NCBI GenBank assembly: GCA_028565635.1
Contig: JAOXYB010055833.1
Location: forward strand, 1-36,788
Direction of reading: 5' to 3'
Source: Phoronis ovalis
Lineage: Eukaryota > Phoronida > Phoronidae
DNA: 36,788 nucleotides
The notes below the pieces were generated by a model. The model had not been told where the DNA came from and made no database searches. It saw only the letters and a program-made list of their open reading frames with translations. Of this stretch, positions 1 to 17,619 are shown one piece after another (position 1 is the stretch's first letter; the number at the start of each line of letters is the position of its first letter). Both the position numbers and the translations under genes were made by a program.

Positions 1-30
1 ATCTAGAGAAACACCAAATTCTCAATTAAT

Positions 31-106
31 GGGGGTGTACGAATTTCAGAAATTATAAAATCTGAAAAAGGGGGTGTACGAATAATGGAGTTGTACGAAT
101 TGAGAA
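31..106. repeat. Short direct and inverted repeats in ferlin intron
   Basis: GGGGGTGTACGAAT occurs at 31-44 and again at 71-84, with a third partial match (GTTGTACGAATTGAGAA) after 91. TTCTCAATT near 19-27 is the inverse of AATTGAGAA near 98-106, so the segment can fold. It is intronic to the ferlin and may be a decayed short element. No coding potential is seen. Confidence 0.4.
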
Positions 107-285
107 GAATTACCGTACTTAACATGTGATTCTTTGTCAAGGACTTGTATCATGGTAGTTGAATTATTTTTTAAAGTCCTAGTTACATAGGATAAAGTCA
201 ATTTATGGTAAAAATTATATACAAACAGTTCTGAATAATTGCGTTTACATACTAGGTTACTAGACACTTTCTTCTCATGTTACAG

Positions 286-6479
<6,194 letters not shown>

Positions 6480-8059
6480 CATTTGACAAGATAGATTTTT
6501 ACTTGTAATTTACATACACCTGTTAGCTAATAGAGGTGGATCCTTTTCTAAAGCCTATAAAAAGCAATGTTTTTCAAACAATGTCAAATATTTAATTCAT
6601 TTGAAACGTGACTTCACAGGATGCAGTTTATAGCAAGTGTGAATACTGCAAATAACTGTATTGTAGCAATATCTTTGCCCATAATTAGTAATATGTGTAT
6701 AAAATGGTTTGGTGTACCTTGAATGTATATATCATAAATAACATGTTTTAAATAATTTTCCAAATTAAGATTAGTTAAAAGCTAGTCAAAAGTATTTATA
6801 ACTTATTTTTCAGGAAACGTGCAATATAAGTGTACAGATTAATATTTAATGTTTAAATATCTGGGCAAGATGCTTCTGGTTTTGTATATTATCAACTTAA
6901 ATCTTCCTAATATAGGTATCACGGTTTCTTTGGACGGATCTGTTGCAATGAAGTCTAATTTCACAACAAGAATAATTATAATATATAGAACTAGAATCAT
7001 GAACAGTTCCTATGAAACTTGATGAGATTAGCACCTAAAGATGGCATTAAATTTTTCAACTGTTACCTGTTTAAAGGTAACAGCTAGAGATATGCAGTAT
7101 CTCATTTATTATTGGTAGCATGAATAAGATCATGTGTTTTTAGTACTTTAATGATAAACCAAGCTACTCTGTGATATGTAATCTCCTTTTAAAAAAGATA
7201 ATTGGAAATCTTTTATTAAAAATGTTGTGCAATAGTATTCAGATAAAGAAAATAAGTTCAACCAACAAAGAATGAGTAGGTCATTTCTATGATGTAATCT
7301 TGTAAATTTCAAAATAATTGTGAAAATTAAAAAAATTGAATACACCAGGACATAAAATAATTAACTTTTAGCTTATTTAAAACTTACTTTTTTAAAATGA
7401 AACCTTTTTTTTTCAAATTGTTTATTTTATTCTGAAGCTTGTGAAGTACTTTATAGAAAGAATGAATATGCGCATTCTTAACCCCAACCGATGTATTTTT
7501 ACCAGTTATCAAATTTACTTTATTTTTAGAATTCTTAAATATATGCTTTTAATTTGACAAAATTTTCATCATGTACCAGTTGTTATTGTCTGAAAAAAAA
7601 ATAATATAAGCTGTAACTAATTTTATTGCTACACAAAGTTACTGTCTCATCTTTATATACATATGGTTTTAAATCTTTCTCAAATATTGCACCTCTGACT
7701 ACGGTGTTCATGATGACATACTGTTAATACTAACAACTAGGTTTTAATGTTAGCAGTAACTTTGTAATACTGAAGGCATGATGATGAATACTTTTTCTTA
7801 GCTAATACATACAAAGTACCTTTCAGTTCTAATGAACTGGGTTCGAAATACAAAACTATACAGAGCAAGTCGGGGAAATTATTTAAAAAATCAGACAATT
7901 TAAAAAAAGAAAACTTAGAACAAATCAGTCAAGTAAAACAACAATCTTTGGTACTGTTATACCAGCGTACAGTTGACCAGTTTTGTTAGAATACTCCTTG
8001 TGACTAAACTGGATAGGTATACTCTTTATGGAAAAGAACAAATAGAAATATACCCCTAA
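6480..8059. other. Ferlin 3' UTR and AT-rich intergenic stretch
   Basis: This follows the ferlin stop codon and leads to the convergent kelch-MYND gene. It is very AT-rich, with many A and T runs and no open frame of note. I see no repeat, RNA gene or conserved motif. No AATAAA was found close behind the ferlin stop; the nearest clear one on the plus strand is at 8092. Confidence 0.5.
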
Positions 8060-8097
8060 TTTATTTTACTAAAAACTGATAGGACTACTCTAATAAA
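8060..8097. terminator. Poly(A) signals of two convergent genes (tentative)
   Basis: AATAAA reads on the minus strand at 8065-8060, about 290 bases past the kelch-MYND stop. AATAAA also reads on the plus strand at 8092-8097, about 1.6 kb past the ferlin stop. Either could be the real 3' end of its gene, which would make the transcripts meet tail to tail. The hexamer is common by chance in such AT-rich DNA. Confidence 0.3.
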
Positions 8098-8350
8098 ATA
8101 TGTTACGATCTTTAAGCACTTCTTACCTGAAGAAGCAACAAATTGTGATAGCTTAGCTCCTAGATTCTAAATATGTATCCACACAATGAATGGCGTAACT
8201 CCTAAACATAGAAAACCATTAACTGCGCGTTCCAACTATAGTAGCTTTCTAATCTCGCAATACTAGTATGCCTGTAAATCTTCACTACAAACAGAATTTG
8301 AGCAATACCTTGGAAAGCACAGTCCATGAAATGAATACAAAATGAACCAT

Positions 8351-11300
8351 TCACTGTTCGTTCTTGAGTTCTCTACATCTTGAGCGATGGTCTTTCTTCC
8401 AGTGTTCCCTCTGACACTTGCGCCCACAGTATCGAACAGACATACATCCGCCACAAACTAAGAATTTAGAGCCAGCTTTACGATTTTCTATGTTTGTACA
8501 ATCTTCATTAAAACAACTGAAAACAAGATTCAATCAATTAAACTAGATGCAAAATACATGATAATGATTTGGCAAGTTAATACCATTTATTAATTTTAAA
8601 TTTCAGGTTATTTTATTGCCTAATTTAGGATTCATTTAAACTTGTGAGATTTGCCTGGTACAGTCTTACCTACAACCAAATGTAAGCCTTTTCAAGTCTT
8701 TCAACAAGTCACTAACTAGCTGTGAACATTGGGTTGAATGACATGCCAAAAAAAATCACATTCCAACAGATTTGCAGAGTAAACTGAGTTTTGTATGAAG
8801 ACCATAGCTAGATGTATCATAAACTATGCTGCATATTGAATCCCAAATGCCACGCATTACAACTGATACTTCATAATTTTTAACAATCATGCATAATTTC
8901 ACACATAATTTCAATATGTGACATGTGATGGAGATGGAGAAGTTTGACAAATGTTAAGTTCACAAAGGCCACAAATAACTTTATATATCATAATAAATCG
9001 TCTACACACCACAACCACGTGATAGAGAAGTTCGAAACATTTTTGTAAACAATTCCAGTTGACCTTCTATTAAATGTTAGTAATCAGGAGTCATACCAGG
9101 ATTATAGATAGATGTGTTACACTTTTAATGCAATGGGTTAAGCATGAACGTATCTAACAGGTGCAAAGTGATATAGCGGCATCTTTTTCTTTATTGATGG
9201 GGTCTGATGAACTTTTGTACTCACTAAAAGTTGTGTTTCTCTGTCTTCTCTTCAATAGTACAACAATAGACATCATTAAAATGGACTGGATAAGTTACAA
9301 ATCCCAGTTTGTCTGGTGTCATTGTATGATAGCCAAGGAGAGAAAAAAATTTTCCTTTCCATGCCGCAACAACAAGCCCAGATTTTTCAACTGGAACATC
9401 ACCAGTGTTTTCTACATAATACCTGAAAAATCAAACTTATGTATTACCAGCAACCCAGAAACATTGTAAATACTACCTATCGTGCCCTTAAGAATACTGT
9501 GTTACTTGCAGCAATGCAATATCATCTGCAAAGTCCAAATCTGTTAGATACTAAATTGGGCACGTATGTTCCATCTCCCTTCAATATGACTCATTATCTG
9601 GATTGTTGTTATTGTCATTTGTTAGCATCCAGTCTACCAAACAGTAATGGTGGCCCGACTCCAATTGTACTGCATGATATGATAACATAATTACTGTGAA
9701 GAACCCTTACCATTTTTTGTTCCTCAGAATAACTAGATCGTTGAAGTATAAACAGTTACTAATGGCTTGGATTTCCTTTTCGTTATGTTGAATAACGTAC
9801 TACAAAAAGTAAATAAAGTTAAAACACAAAACCGACAGACAGGTTCAACATATGATCTCTGATAGCGATAATATGAGATGAAGATGATCTGTGACACATT
9901 TGATGGATTGAGATGATCTCTGATCTTCAACGGACGAAGGAGATAATCTTTGGTGTCACTGAACAGAGATGTATCCAGTTTCCACCGTATGAAGATTATC
10001 CTCAGTATGCACCCTATGGAGATTATCTCTACTAATCTCCTATCTTCAACAAAGATGACGTCTATATCTGTCTGTTGATCTTTGCCTTCCGATTTTTGTC
10101 CAGCATATTTCTGCCAGGAGATATCTGTCTGCTGATAGATATCAACGTCCGGAGTATACCGGAGATAACCGGACAATTACTATGCAAGTTTATCAACATG
10201 GGACATTATTCATATATAATATTAAAGGAGTTTTCAGCTGCGAATGTACAACGTAATTTTTCTATGGCTGTGATAGTTTCAAATATCGTTTACTTTCTAA
10301 TTCAAAGTCAGTCAAAATTCATAGTATAAAGAAATAAATTCAAGTTCTTTCACACTAATGACAACCATAAAAAGTACATACTGGTTTAAATGTCTAATTA
10401 CCTCGGTATCAGAATATCCTCCAAAAGTAAAAACATCACATGGTTTATCTTGACCACCTGTTGCATTCAAACTGTTTAAAAGAGAATTGAAAGGCAATAT
10501 AACCAAATTTATATTCATAAAATACATAAATATTTTTGCATTTATATTTAAACATATGCTCTTTTGTTGCAGTTCATTCCATCTATTTCTTGTGTATAAA
10601 TGCTTTTTAGTAACTAATGTTCTAGATGATTTTAGCTGATGCATTCGTTTGCCAAAAAAAATTAAACAATATAACTGTTACTTGAATAGTCTTAGAGAGA
10701 TAAATCATTTCTAGCTGATTTTCAGATAGTCAGACTGCAGTGAAAACTACAAAGCCTTAAGCAGACTGATTTTATCTCATGCAAATTTAGGCTGGAACAG
10801 TGAGAATTTACTTTTCTACCATAGAATTCCAAACTTTACTGTTTCATTATCATTTGACTAGTACTTTAACAACGCTAAACTACATGGTTAGAGTGCAACA
10901 GTAAACAAGAATGACCAATACTTGGAGAACAATATACCTGTGTCGGTTAGTACAAGCCGTGAATTCAGCAATAGGTGCTGGATGTATACCAGGCATAGTA
11001 CGCACATCTTCTTTGGTCCATGTCTGGGAATTCAAATTCAAACTCCATAATAAATATTCAGATCCTAAAAAAGCAAATATAAACCAACTGACTGACAGGG
11101 CACTCTTACAATTTTCATGAGGTACTCGGTAAATAATTTAAGCTGATATAGGTCCCTCAGAATAAGCCTTAAACCTAGTTGTGGTAATTCTACTGCATGG
11201 CTGATCCAGCCTCCCCCCCCTAATACTATACATGCAAACCAAGCATACATTCAATAGAAATTTGACAAATCTTTAAAATTAAAAATAAGTGTTAATGTTT

Positions 11301-14300
11301 AGAATTTTCCAGTTTATGTCCCATAAAATAATACAGTAAACTCAATAATTTGTTTTCTGATTTCTTAAAAGTCAGATAGACCTTTATTTATAATGTATTT
11401 GAGTGGTCGTTTGCATCTTTATAAAAACAGGAAATACGTGGTTTTCATAGCCATGAGGAGACTATTTAAACAATCAAGCAATAAATTCATTAAAAAGCCA
11501 AACAAAAAATTTCCATGACTTTAAAAGTACAATTTGAAAAAGAATTNNNNNNNNNNNNNNNNNNNNNNNNNNNNNNNNNNNNNNNNNNNNNNNNNNNNNN
11601 NNNNNNNNNNNNNNNNNNNNNNNNNNNNNNNNNNNNNNNNNNNNNNTGTTCTTTTTGTAATTTGTATTACAAGACAATAAAAAGTTGTGTATAAATAATG
11701 TACAAACACGACTTTGTTCTTTTTGTAATTTGTATTACAAGACAATAAAAAGTTGTGTATAAATAATGTACAAACACGACTTTGTTCTTTTCCAGACTGT
11801 TACATAATTAAACAAACTTTGTAAAGCTTGCATTCCGATACATGTTATCCAGTAAATGCACAGGACATGTAACTCCTACAAATACAATATAACTGACCTG
11901 TAACTCCTACAAATACAATATAACTGACCCGTAACTTCTACAAATACAATATAACTGACCTGTAACTTTACAAATACAATATAACTGACCTGTAACTTCT
12001 ACAAATACAATATGACTGACCTGTAACTTTGGATAAGTACGGAAAAACATTGCTGCTTGCAAGACTTCCACCATAAACATACAGTTTTTCTTCGGCTTCA
12101 CTGTGCCAGTAAGCAAATTCATCTCTCTTTTCAGGCCATATAGCCCAGGGTATAATACGAACCTGACAAGAAAGAAAATATTGTATTAACAGATATATTA
12201 GTTTTGTGTTGCTTTGAAACTTTGAAACAATTTTAAATCAAACACAAATACTTTACAAATCAAAAATTTCAAAAAATTGTTTTGCTGGTTTATTACTATT
12301 GTGTAAAAATTACAATTTTACAAACATGTCTTACATACTAAAAAAGGTAGCTACTTATACAGAAACTTATTGTCCTGTTGAATCCGACTCAACTAGAGTA
12401 GATGAGGAGTTTAAGTTCAAGTTCAGAATATTTTGTTATAGTGACATATTCCTAATACTTTTACAATTATAACACATATAGTTTAAACATAGTATAAGTT
12501 ACCCAGCCCCAAATGGGCTTAGAAGTCACTACAGACATTAATTTTAAATATATGACAGTGGCTGAACTGCCTACACAAAATTACTTAAATATATAATGTT
12601 GTCTTAAGTTAAAGGCAGATTGAACATACCTCCCAGTATGTCTAATAAAATCTTTTTTCATCATAAAAGCCAGTTTCTGATAAAGAAGTTCTTATTAACT
12701 TCATTCTTATTACCTTTATCCACTTCCAAGTTTTCATATCGAGGAAGTTTACTTCGTTCACTTGACCTTTACCATGCTCAAAGCCACCAAAAATATAAAG
12801 TCTGTTATCATGGACACAGCCACCATGAGAGTGTCGTGGCATTTGACCTTTGACCTTTACAGAAGTCCACAATTTTGAATGAAGATTAAAACGGAAAATT
12901 TGTTGAAGTACTCTGAAATGTAATCAATCAACAAAAATATGCGATGTGTGAGAAATACCTTACATCACAAGGCACATAAAAGCCTGATAACAGGTTTGAT
13001 GACAACATAATATATTCTAGCTTTTGCATTTCCTAGCAAGTATCAGCATGAGTATATTACCAACCAAACTATAAACTGCAGATATAACAAATTAGTCAAC
13101 TGCAAATCTCCAGCTTAAAATACGTAGTTTAAATGGTAAAACGACACTTTAATCCAGTACTTGAACCTATAATGATTGATGGAGGTAAGAAACTTTTTTA
13201 TGCCGAGATTACTATAAATGAGGACGGTTTGAGCTCTGCACAGTCAGTATAAGTAGACTAAATTCAAGGTCCCTCAAATGTTAATAATACACATTGAAAA
13301 GTATGTACCGGTTTGTCTGACCACCATGAATATACAGATTTTCTTTATAATACCACATCAGTGCTGCAGCACACGGGACAGGAGCCACATTACCAGCACA
13401 ACCTGTATGCAGACATTTCCATGCATTGGTTTCCAAGTTAAACGAATACAAGTCATTGTGATAGGTACCATGACAGCCATCTACTGGACATAATGTACCA
13501 GACTGACCTAAATATAAAATTAAACATCACTAGACACTATAATGACTTGAAAATGCTTGTCAACTGTTTTCCTTTGCAATTTTCTGTTTCAGGGCCCTTC
13601 CCCATTTGAACATTTCCTAATCCTGTTTTCTATGCAGTTTGCAACTTTATCTACTGTACAAGTAATGACATTTATTTTCCAAACTGTTTTTTTTTATAAA
13701 TAGCTCCTCTAACTAGTTTCCCAAAGGATATTTTTTAATATTATATCTCCGCACATATTCAGTTACCCAAATAGTACTTTTTAATGCATATCACCTCACA
13801 CCTTCAGCTTCCCAAACGGTACTTTTTAGTCCTATTTATCCTCACAACTTCATCTCCTCTCGTACTTTTAACACTATATTTTACATATAGGAGTTTTTCA
13901 TCACACAGCTAACATTAACTAGATTCAGCTTTACACCCTGCGTACCCTTTATTTAGGTGGCTACATCACCCTTTTCTATATATGTATTCTATTGCATCCA
14001 TTTCATATAAACTAAATGCACCAGTCATGACCAAACAAGCATGTATGCTTAACAATGAAAATTAGTAATTAAATACACCAAATGGATACCAATACCTCCA
14101 AAAATGTATACCATATGACCATTTTGGGTAAATGCACTAAAACTTCTCGCTTTTGGTTTTTGGCCAGTAACAGCACACTTAGTCCACACACCTAAGAACA
14201 TGGTATATAATATGAGCAGTTTTACAATAGAAAGATCAAGATAACTTGTAATCTGTGATATGGTTGTAAAATTATCAGTTTGCAGAAAGAAATTTGAAAG

Positions 14301-14915
14301 CTCACTAAACAAATACCGGTGTTCTCAATTGTTTTTTTTCTTCAGTAAAAATTACCCTGGAGAATGTACGAAACTTTACACTGAACAAATTAATGCTTTA
14401 TTTGATACAGCTAAATCCGTTGGACACATATTTATATCTATTTTGCTTCCAGTCTCTATTATATTTGCACTCTTTCTTTTTGTTTATTGCAAAAATTTTA
14501 AGAAAAACATGCTGCACAATGAAAAAAGATACAAGACAGATGTATTGAAAATTCAAAAAATGATTTCAGTAGCTCAAACAATGTAAATGTTCGATTTGAA
14601 TGTCCCTGTAAAATAAGTTAAATTTAGGTTCTTCACCAAATATCAATTACATGCATATTCCAAGGCTAAAAATAACTGAGAGTAGACAGCACACATAATT
14701 TTTATCAATTTTCATGTAGTTTGCGCACAATATACCTACCCTTTAACATGTAAGGAAAATATTTATTTGTAAATGTTTTTTTGACTCTTTCTCCCCCATC
14801 TGTGGCAACTATGTTGCACTTTAACGCCATTTGAAGATCTTTCAAAGCCATTATTTCTTTATAGTTTAGCTTGTAGGAAATAAATCGTGTTGCATATGCT
14901 TCTGCATACTTTGGT
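8351..14915 (-). CDS. TPR-like / kelch-repeat / MYND zinc-finger protein (5' end unresolved)
   Basis: Exons in transcript order: 14915-14740, 14191-14096, 13507-13309, 12912-12714, 12162-12021, 11064-10938, 10471-10402, 9799-9711, 9422-9225, 8516-8351 (stop TGA). Phases agree at every junction, giving 486 residues. The first exon (PKYAEAYATRFISYKLNYKE...) looks like one TPR. The middle carries kelch motifs with the usual double glycine and distal tryptophan: VYIFGG, LYIHGG, LYIFGG, LYVYGG, VFTFGG, and W residues in WTK, AWKC, LWTS, KWIK, TWTK. This suggests a six-bladed propeller. The last exon is a MYND finger: C-x4-C, CGGC, YCGRKC, H, H, C all present. MYND fingers and kelch propellers both bind protein partners, so a scaffold or adaptor is likely; the true function is unknown. 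The N-terminal exon or exons were not found with certainty. Confidence 0.88.
9840..10170. repeat. Degenerate GATNATCT-type repeats in kelch gene intron
   Basis: Between the exons at 9799 and 10402 the sequence repeats variants of GATGATCTCTGAT and AGATTATC on both strands. Near the end it repeats TATATCTGTCTGTTGATC and GATATCTGTCTGCTGATAG. The GC content is higher than in the flanks. It resembles a decayed mobile element, but I cannot name a class. An open frame of 147 codons on the minus strand here appears to be a by-product of the repeats. Confidence 0.4.
11547..11646. other. 100-base assembly gap (N run)
   Basis: Exactly 100 N are present. The right edge abuts a 68-base tandem repeat, so the gap probably hides more copies that the assembler could not resolve. 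It lies in an intron of the kelch-MYND gene, and its true length is unknown. Confidence 0.95.
11647..11791. repeat. 68-base tandem repeat beside the gap
   Basis: Two copies, 11647-11714 and 11715-11782, appear identical by eye. A third begins (TGTTCTTTT) at 11783 and breaks off. The unit contains the small palindrome GTAATTTGTATTAC and an AATAAAAAG run. It sits in a kelch gene intron. Confidence 0.9.
11863..12027 (-). repeat. 31-base minisatellite that repeats an exon's 5' splice site
   Basis: Unit on the plus strand: AACTGACCTGTAAC then TTCTACAAATACAATAT. Full copies are 11891-11921, 11922-11952, 11953-11982 (30 bases) and 11983-12013, with partial copies at each side. Read on the minus strand each unit holds GTTACAG|GTCAGT, the same bases as the real donor of the exon 12162-12021. 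The copy at 11922 has GTTACGG|GTCAGT. The array therefore begins inside the last codons of the exon and reiterates the junction. Confidence 0.88.
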
Positions 14916-17488
14916 CTGTAAAAAAAATTCAGCTAAGAAATATAATGAAATAGTAATTATGATACCAAACACAATGAAAGTGCAACAAGTAAAGTATAAT
15001 TAAAAAAACAAAATTTATAGCAAATACTGTAAATGAAAATCTGAATCTTTCTAACTGTCGTGTCCATTTATAGTAAACAAAGTCACGAAATAAACACGCA
15101 AATGAAAACTACTAAAGAACTTTATTATGAAGCACTAAGCAAACAACATCATATTCGTGTCCAGTTTGGTTTTAGAAATGCTGGTTTTGGAAGTATTCCT
15201 CCTGCCCAGGAAAAATCTCCCACTGGGACCTGCAAACCAACAAATTGTCTCAAGAAAATCCCGTTTCAAGCTAAACTTAACCAGTATGCAAGTTTTACCA
15301 CAAAACATTATTTTGTGCGATATTAAAATATAATCAAGAGGTAATCACCCTCCTAATATTCTGACAACTTGACAGGCATGCAATTTTCAATAAGGTTATG
15401 CAGAGGTCCATTTGACGACATTAAAGGTTACTTAGGTGTCAAAGGAACAGCTCTATATTTTTTGAGATTTTTTTATTACTTCATAGTGCAAATATGCTAT
15501 AACTTGAGAGTAATGTGACCTCAAGAGTCAAATTTTGGATATTTACATGTTATTAGGTTACATGGAGATCTTTTTGCTGATCTATCAGGTTATTTAGATG
15601 CCAAAAGGTCCAACTCTTACTTCTTGGCATCTTTTCAATTAATTTTAGAAATATGCCATAACTGATGAATGATTGATTCCTTACAGGCTTGTAGTTGGAC
15701 TCTGGACATACACAGGTTCAGGTGAACTGACCTAGAACAGCTAGAAGTTATAAAGTCATCTACATGTCAAAAGGCCAAACTCTAAAATTGGTGTGAAATT
15801 TTCTAATGTCATTAAAAGCTCAGTTAACTTTATATAAACCAAACATTGCTATTTTGCGATATGTAGCTTTGCGGCACACAAAACGCAGCACTTATTGTCG
15901 CCCTTGAGGGACTACAAATAGCCCCGGTGGTGAATTGGTCATCGATTCAAGAGGTTGTGTTGTTAGGAGTCACGTTGAAATAGTAAATAAATTCTTGTTA
16001 TTTAAGTGCATCAGTGACTATACTGTCGCTGAATTAAGAGTAATATGTTATATCTTTATATTGCAATCCTTGCAAATTATGATTATAGTTATAAAGTGGA
16101 GTAGATAAGCCTAGTACAAGAACATGTATATAGCCATTATTTATCAACACTGCGTGATGCAGAAAAAATAGTATGTCATAGATGCATATATTTCATTAGT
16201 TTCAGAAAACAGATAATTTAAAGTTTCTATTCCATTAGAAGTATATGCTATATTATAAAAATAAATTATGAACAAGTCATTTATTGGATGATCTAAAGTA
16301 GTCTGGCTTCAATTATATAACTGCTACATGTATAATTACGGGATTACAATGTGGTCTATCTATTGCCATACATAAATTATCCTCAGCCATGCTGCTATTT
16401 CTGTATTTGAATCAATGCCACAGTACATGTGGATTAGATCCTCTAAAATACAGTTTTTTGCAGATATGCAGGAACCTGTGTTATTACTATTTGCATGAAC
16501 AAAGATTCAGCAGTAGTTAACAAGTGAATAATTTCTTTTTTTTTCTGTTTCTGTGGAGCTATGCAGTATAATAAGAAAGTTATACTATCCATGCATTTTG
16601 AAGAGTATTCTACAAGTTGTTCTCATTATTCAAAGAAAATAAATCTGAGAAACAAAGTAATCTTTTATATGTAACAAAAAATACGAAAATTTCTACAATA
16701 TATTCTTTGCATAAAACAAAAACAATACAGAAGTTCTGATTCAAACGATTCCCTTTTTTCTGTCATTTTTTAATTCAGGGGATAAAGTCCTAAATTTGAC
16801 AACTGCCCAACACCCCTTTGCTTGGTGTGTATTCCAAAATAAAGGGAGATAATTTGTAATTTTTTAACAGCTTTCCAGTACATCTCGCCCTTTAAGAAGT
16901 AATCCTGAGGTCTTGGAGTCATTTTTGAGGTAGACATTTTACAATTATTACAATTTGACGGAAAATTCAAAATAAGTCAAAAGGGCATTTTGGTCATACA
17001 GGTTAAGAGCAGTATCTAGTTTTTAAGGTTTTATTTAACAGAATAAACAGATCTTTAATGAGTTAACAGCATGTCTTTATTTCTTTAGATGTAATGTAAT
17101 CCTGTATTCTTAATTTAGTTTGAATAGATTTGCTTTTCATGCTTAGAAAATAAAAAAAAATATTGTCCAATCCTTATGCATCAAATGCTTTTTTTCATAA
17201 GCAAATATTTACAACACAATTTGTCAGCTTTTGACATACACTACAGTACTAACACATATCTCCACCTAACAAACATTTATTCTTTCAAATATTGTACTAC
17301 TCTTTTCTCTGCTATAGCTTCAGACACTAGATTCCATAAACTCTCAGAGGCCCAGCATGTCACAAAAATTCTCCAGTAACTTTACTTCAAACGTTTCACA
17401 GATTTTTATCATGAGTAATTTAAACCAAATGTTTAACTACAAAATTTGAAATCTATTTGTGTCCATTGTGTTCAAATATAATTTACCT
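14916..17488 (-). other. Region upstream of the kelch-MYND gene; possible first exon
   Basis: The kelch gene needs at least one more 5' exon ending in phase 2. A minus-strand frame starting at 16937 reads MSTSKMTPRPQDYFLKGEMY followed by WKA. It resembles the start of a TPR protein and could be the first coding exon, ending near 16869. Its donor (GCT|GTTAAA) is weak and the phase does not fit 14915 directly, so another small exon would be needed. I did not find that exon. The rest is AT-rich and includes a repeat at 15400-15800. Confidence 0.25.
15400..15800. repeat. Dispersed repeat rich in AGGTCA/GTCAAA words
   Basis: The segment is built of phrases such as TTAGGTGTCAAAGGAAC, GACCTCAAGAGTC and TTGGCATCTTTTCAATTAA. 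The last is shared exactly with the element near 32870, which has the same style of GTCAAAGGTCA phrases. The two look like diverged members of one dispersed family. No open frame of substance is present. Confidence 0.5.
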
Positions 17489-17613
17489 CTACAAGCAGTT
17501 CTATGATGCTCAAGAATAGATCCACAAACGATATTCTTGGAAAACTAGTACATCTGCACTTTTATAGTATCATATCCCACTTCCATCCATCTATTACACG
17601 TCCAAAAAATTAA

Positions 17614-17619
17614 TTTATT
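17614..17619 (-). terminator. AATAAA overlapping the stop codon of the nucleotidyltransferase-TPR gene
   Basis: On the minus strand the gene ends GCA AAA TAA ATT, so AATAAA (17619-17614) overlaps the TAA stop (17617-17615). If used, the 3' UTR would be only 10 to 30 bases. A later signal may be used instead. Confidence 0.3.

Noticed and set aside
9733-10176. 147-codon minus-strand open frame
   Set aside because: It runs through degenerate repeats and overlaps the true kelch exon 9799-9711 in another frame; composition does not look coding.
11907-12122. 71-codon minus-strand frame with repeated VTGQLYCIC
   Set aside because: The repeats are the 31-base minisatellite read in a different frame from the kelch exon, so it is not a protein repeat.
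14260-14586. 108-codon plus-strand frame with a hydrophobic segment (HIFISILLPVSIIFALFLF)
   Set aside because: It overlaps the intron between confirmed minus-strand kelch exons, and no start context, splice partners or family were seen.
15060-15326. 88-codon plus-strand frame and a minus-strand string GDFSWAGGILPKPAFL behind TTTGCAG
   Set aside because: No matching donor, no neighbouring exons and no recognisable family; both look like chance.
15890-16010. GC-richer patch with TAGCCCCGGTGGTGAATTGG, resembling a tRNA A box
   Set aside because: No convincing B box or cloverleaf follows, so I cannot support a tRNA or a tRNA-derived SINE.
17488-17540. A minus-strand exon-like piece (NIVCGSILEHHRTACR) ending in the good donor GAG|GTAAAT at 17488
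   Set aside because: It lies just past the stop codon of the nucleotidyltransferase-TPR gene and its phase does not fit the first known kelch exon at 14915. No partner exon was found.
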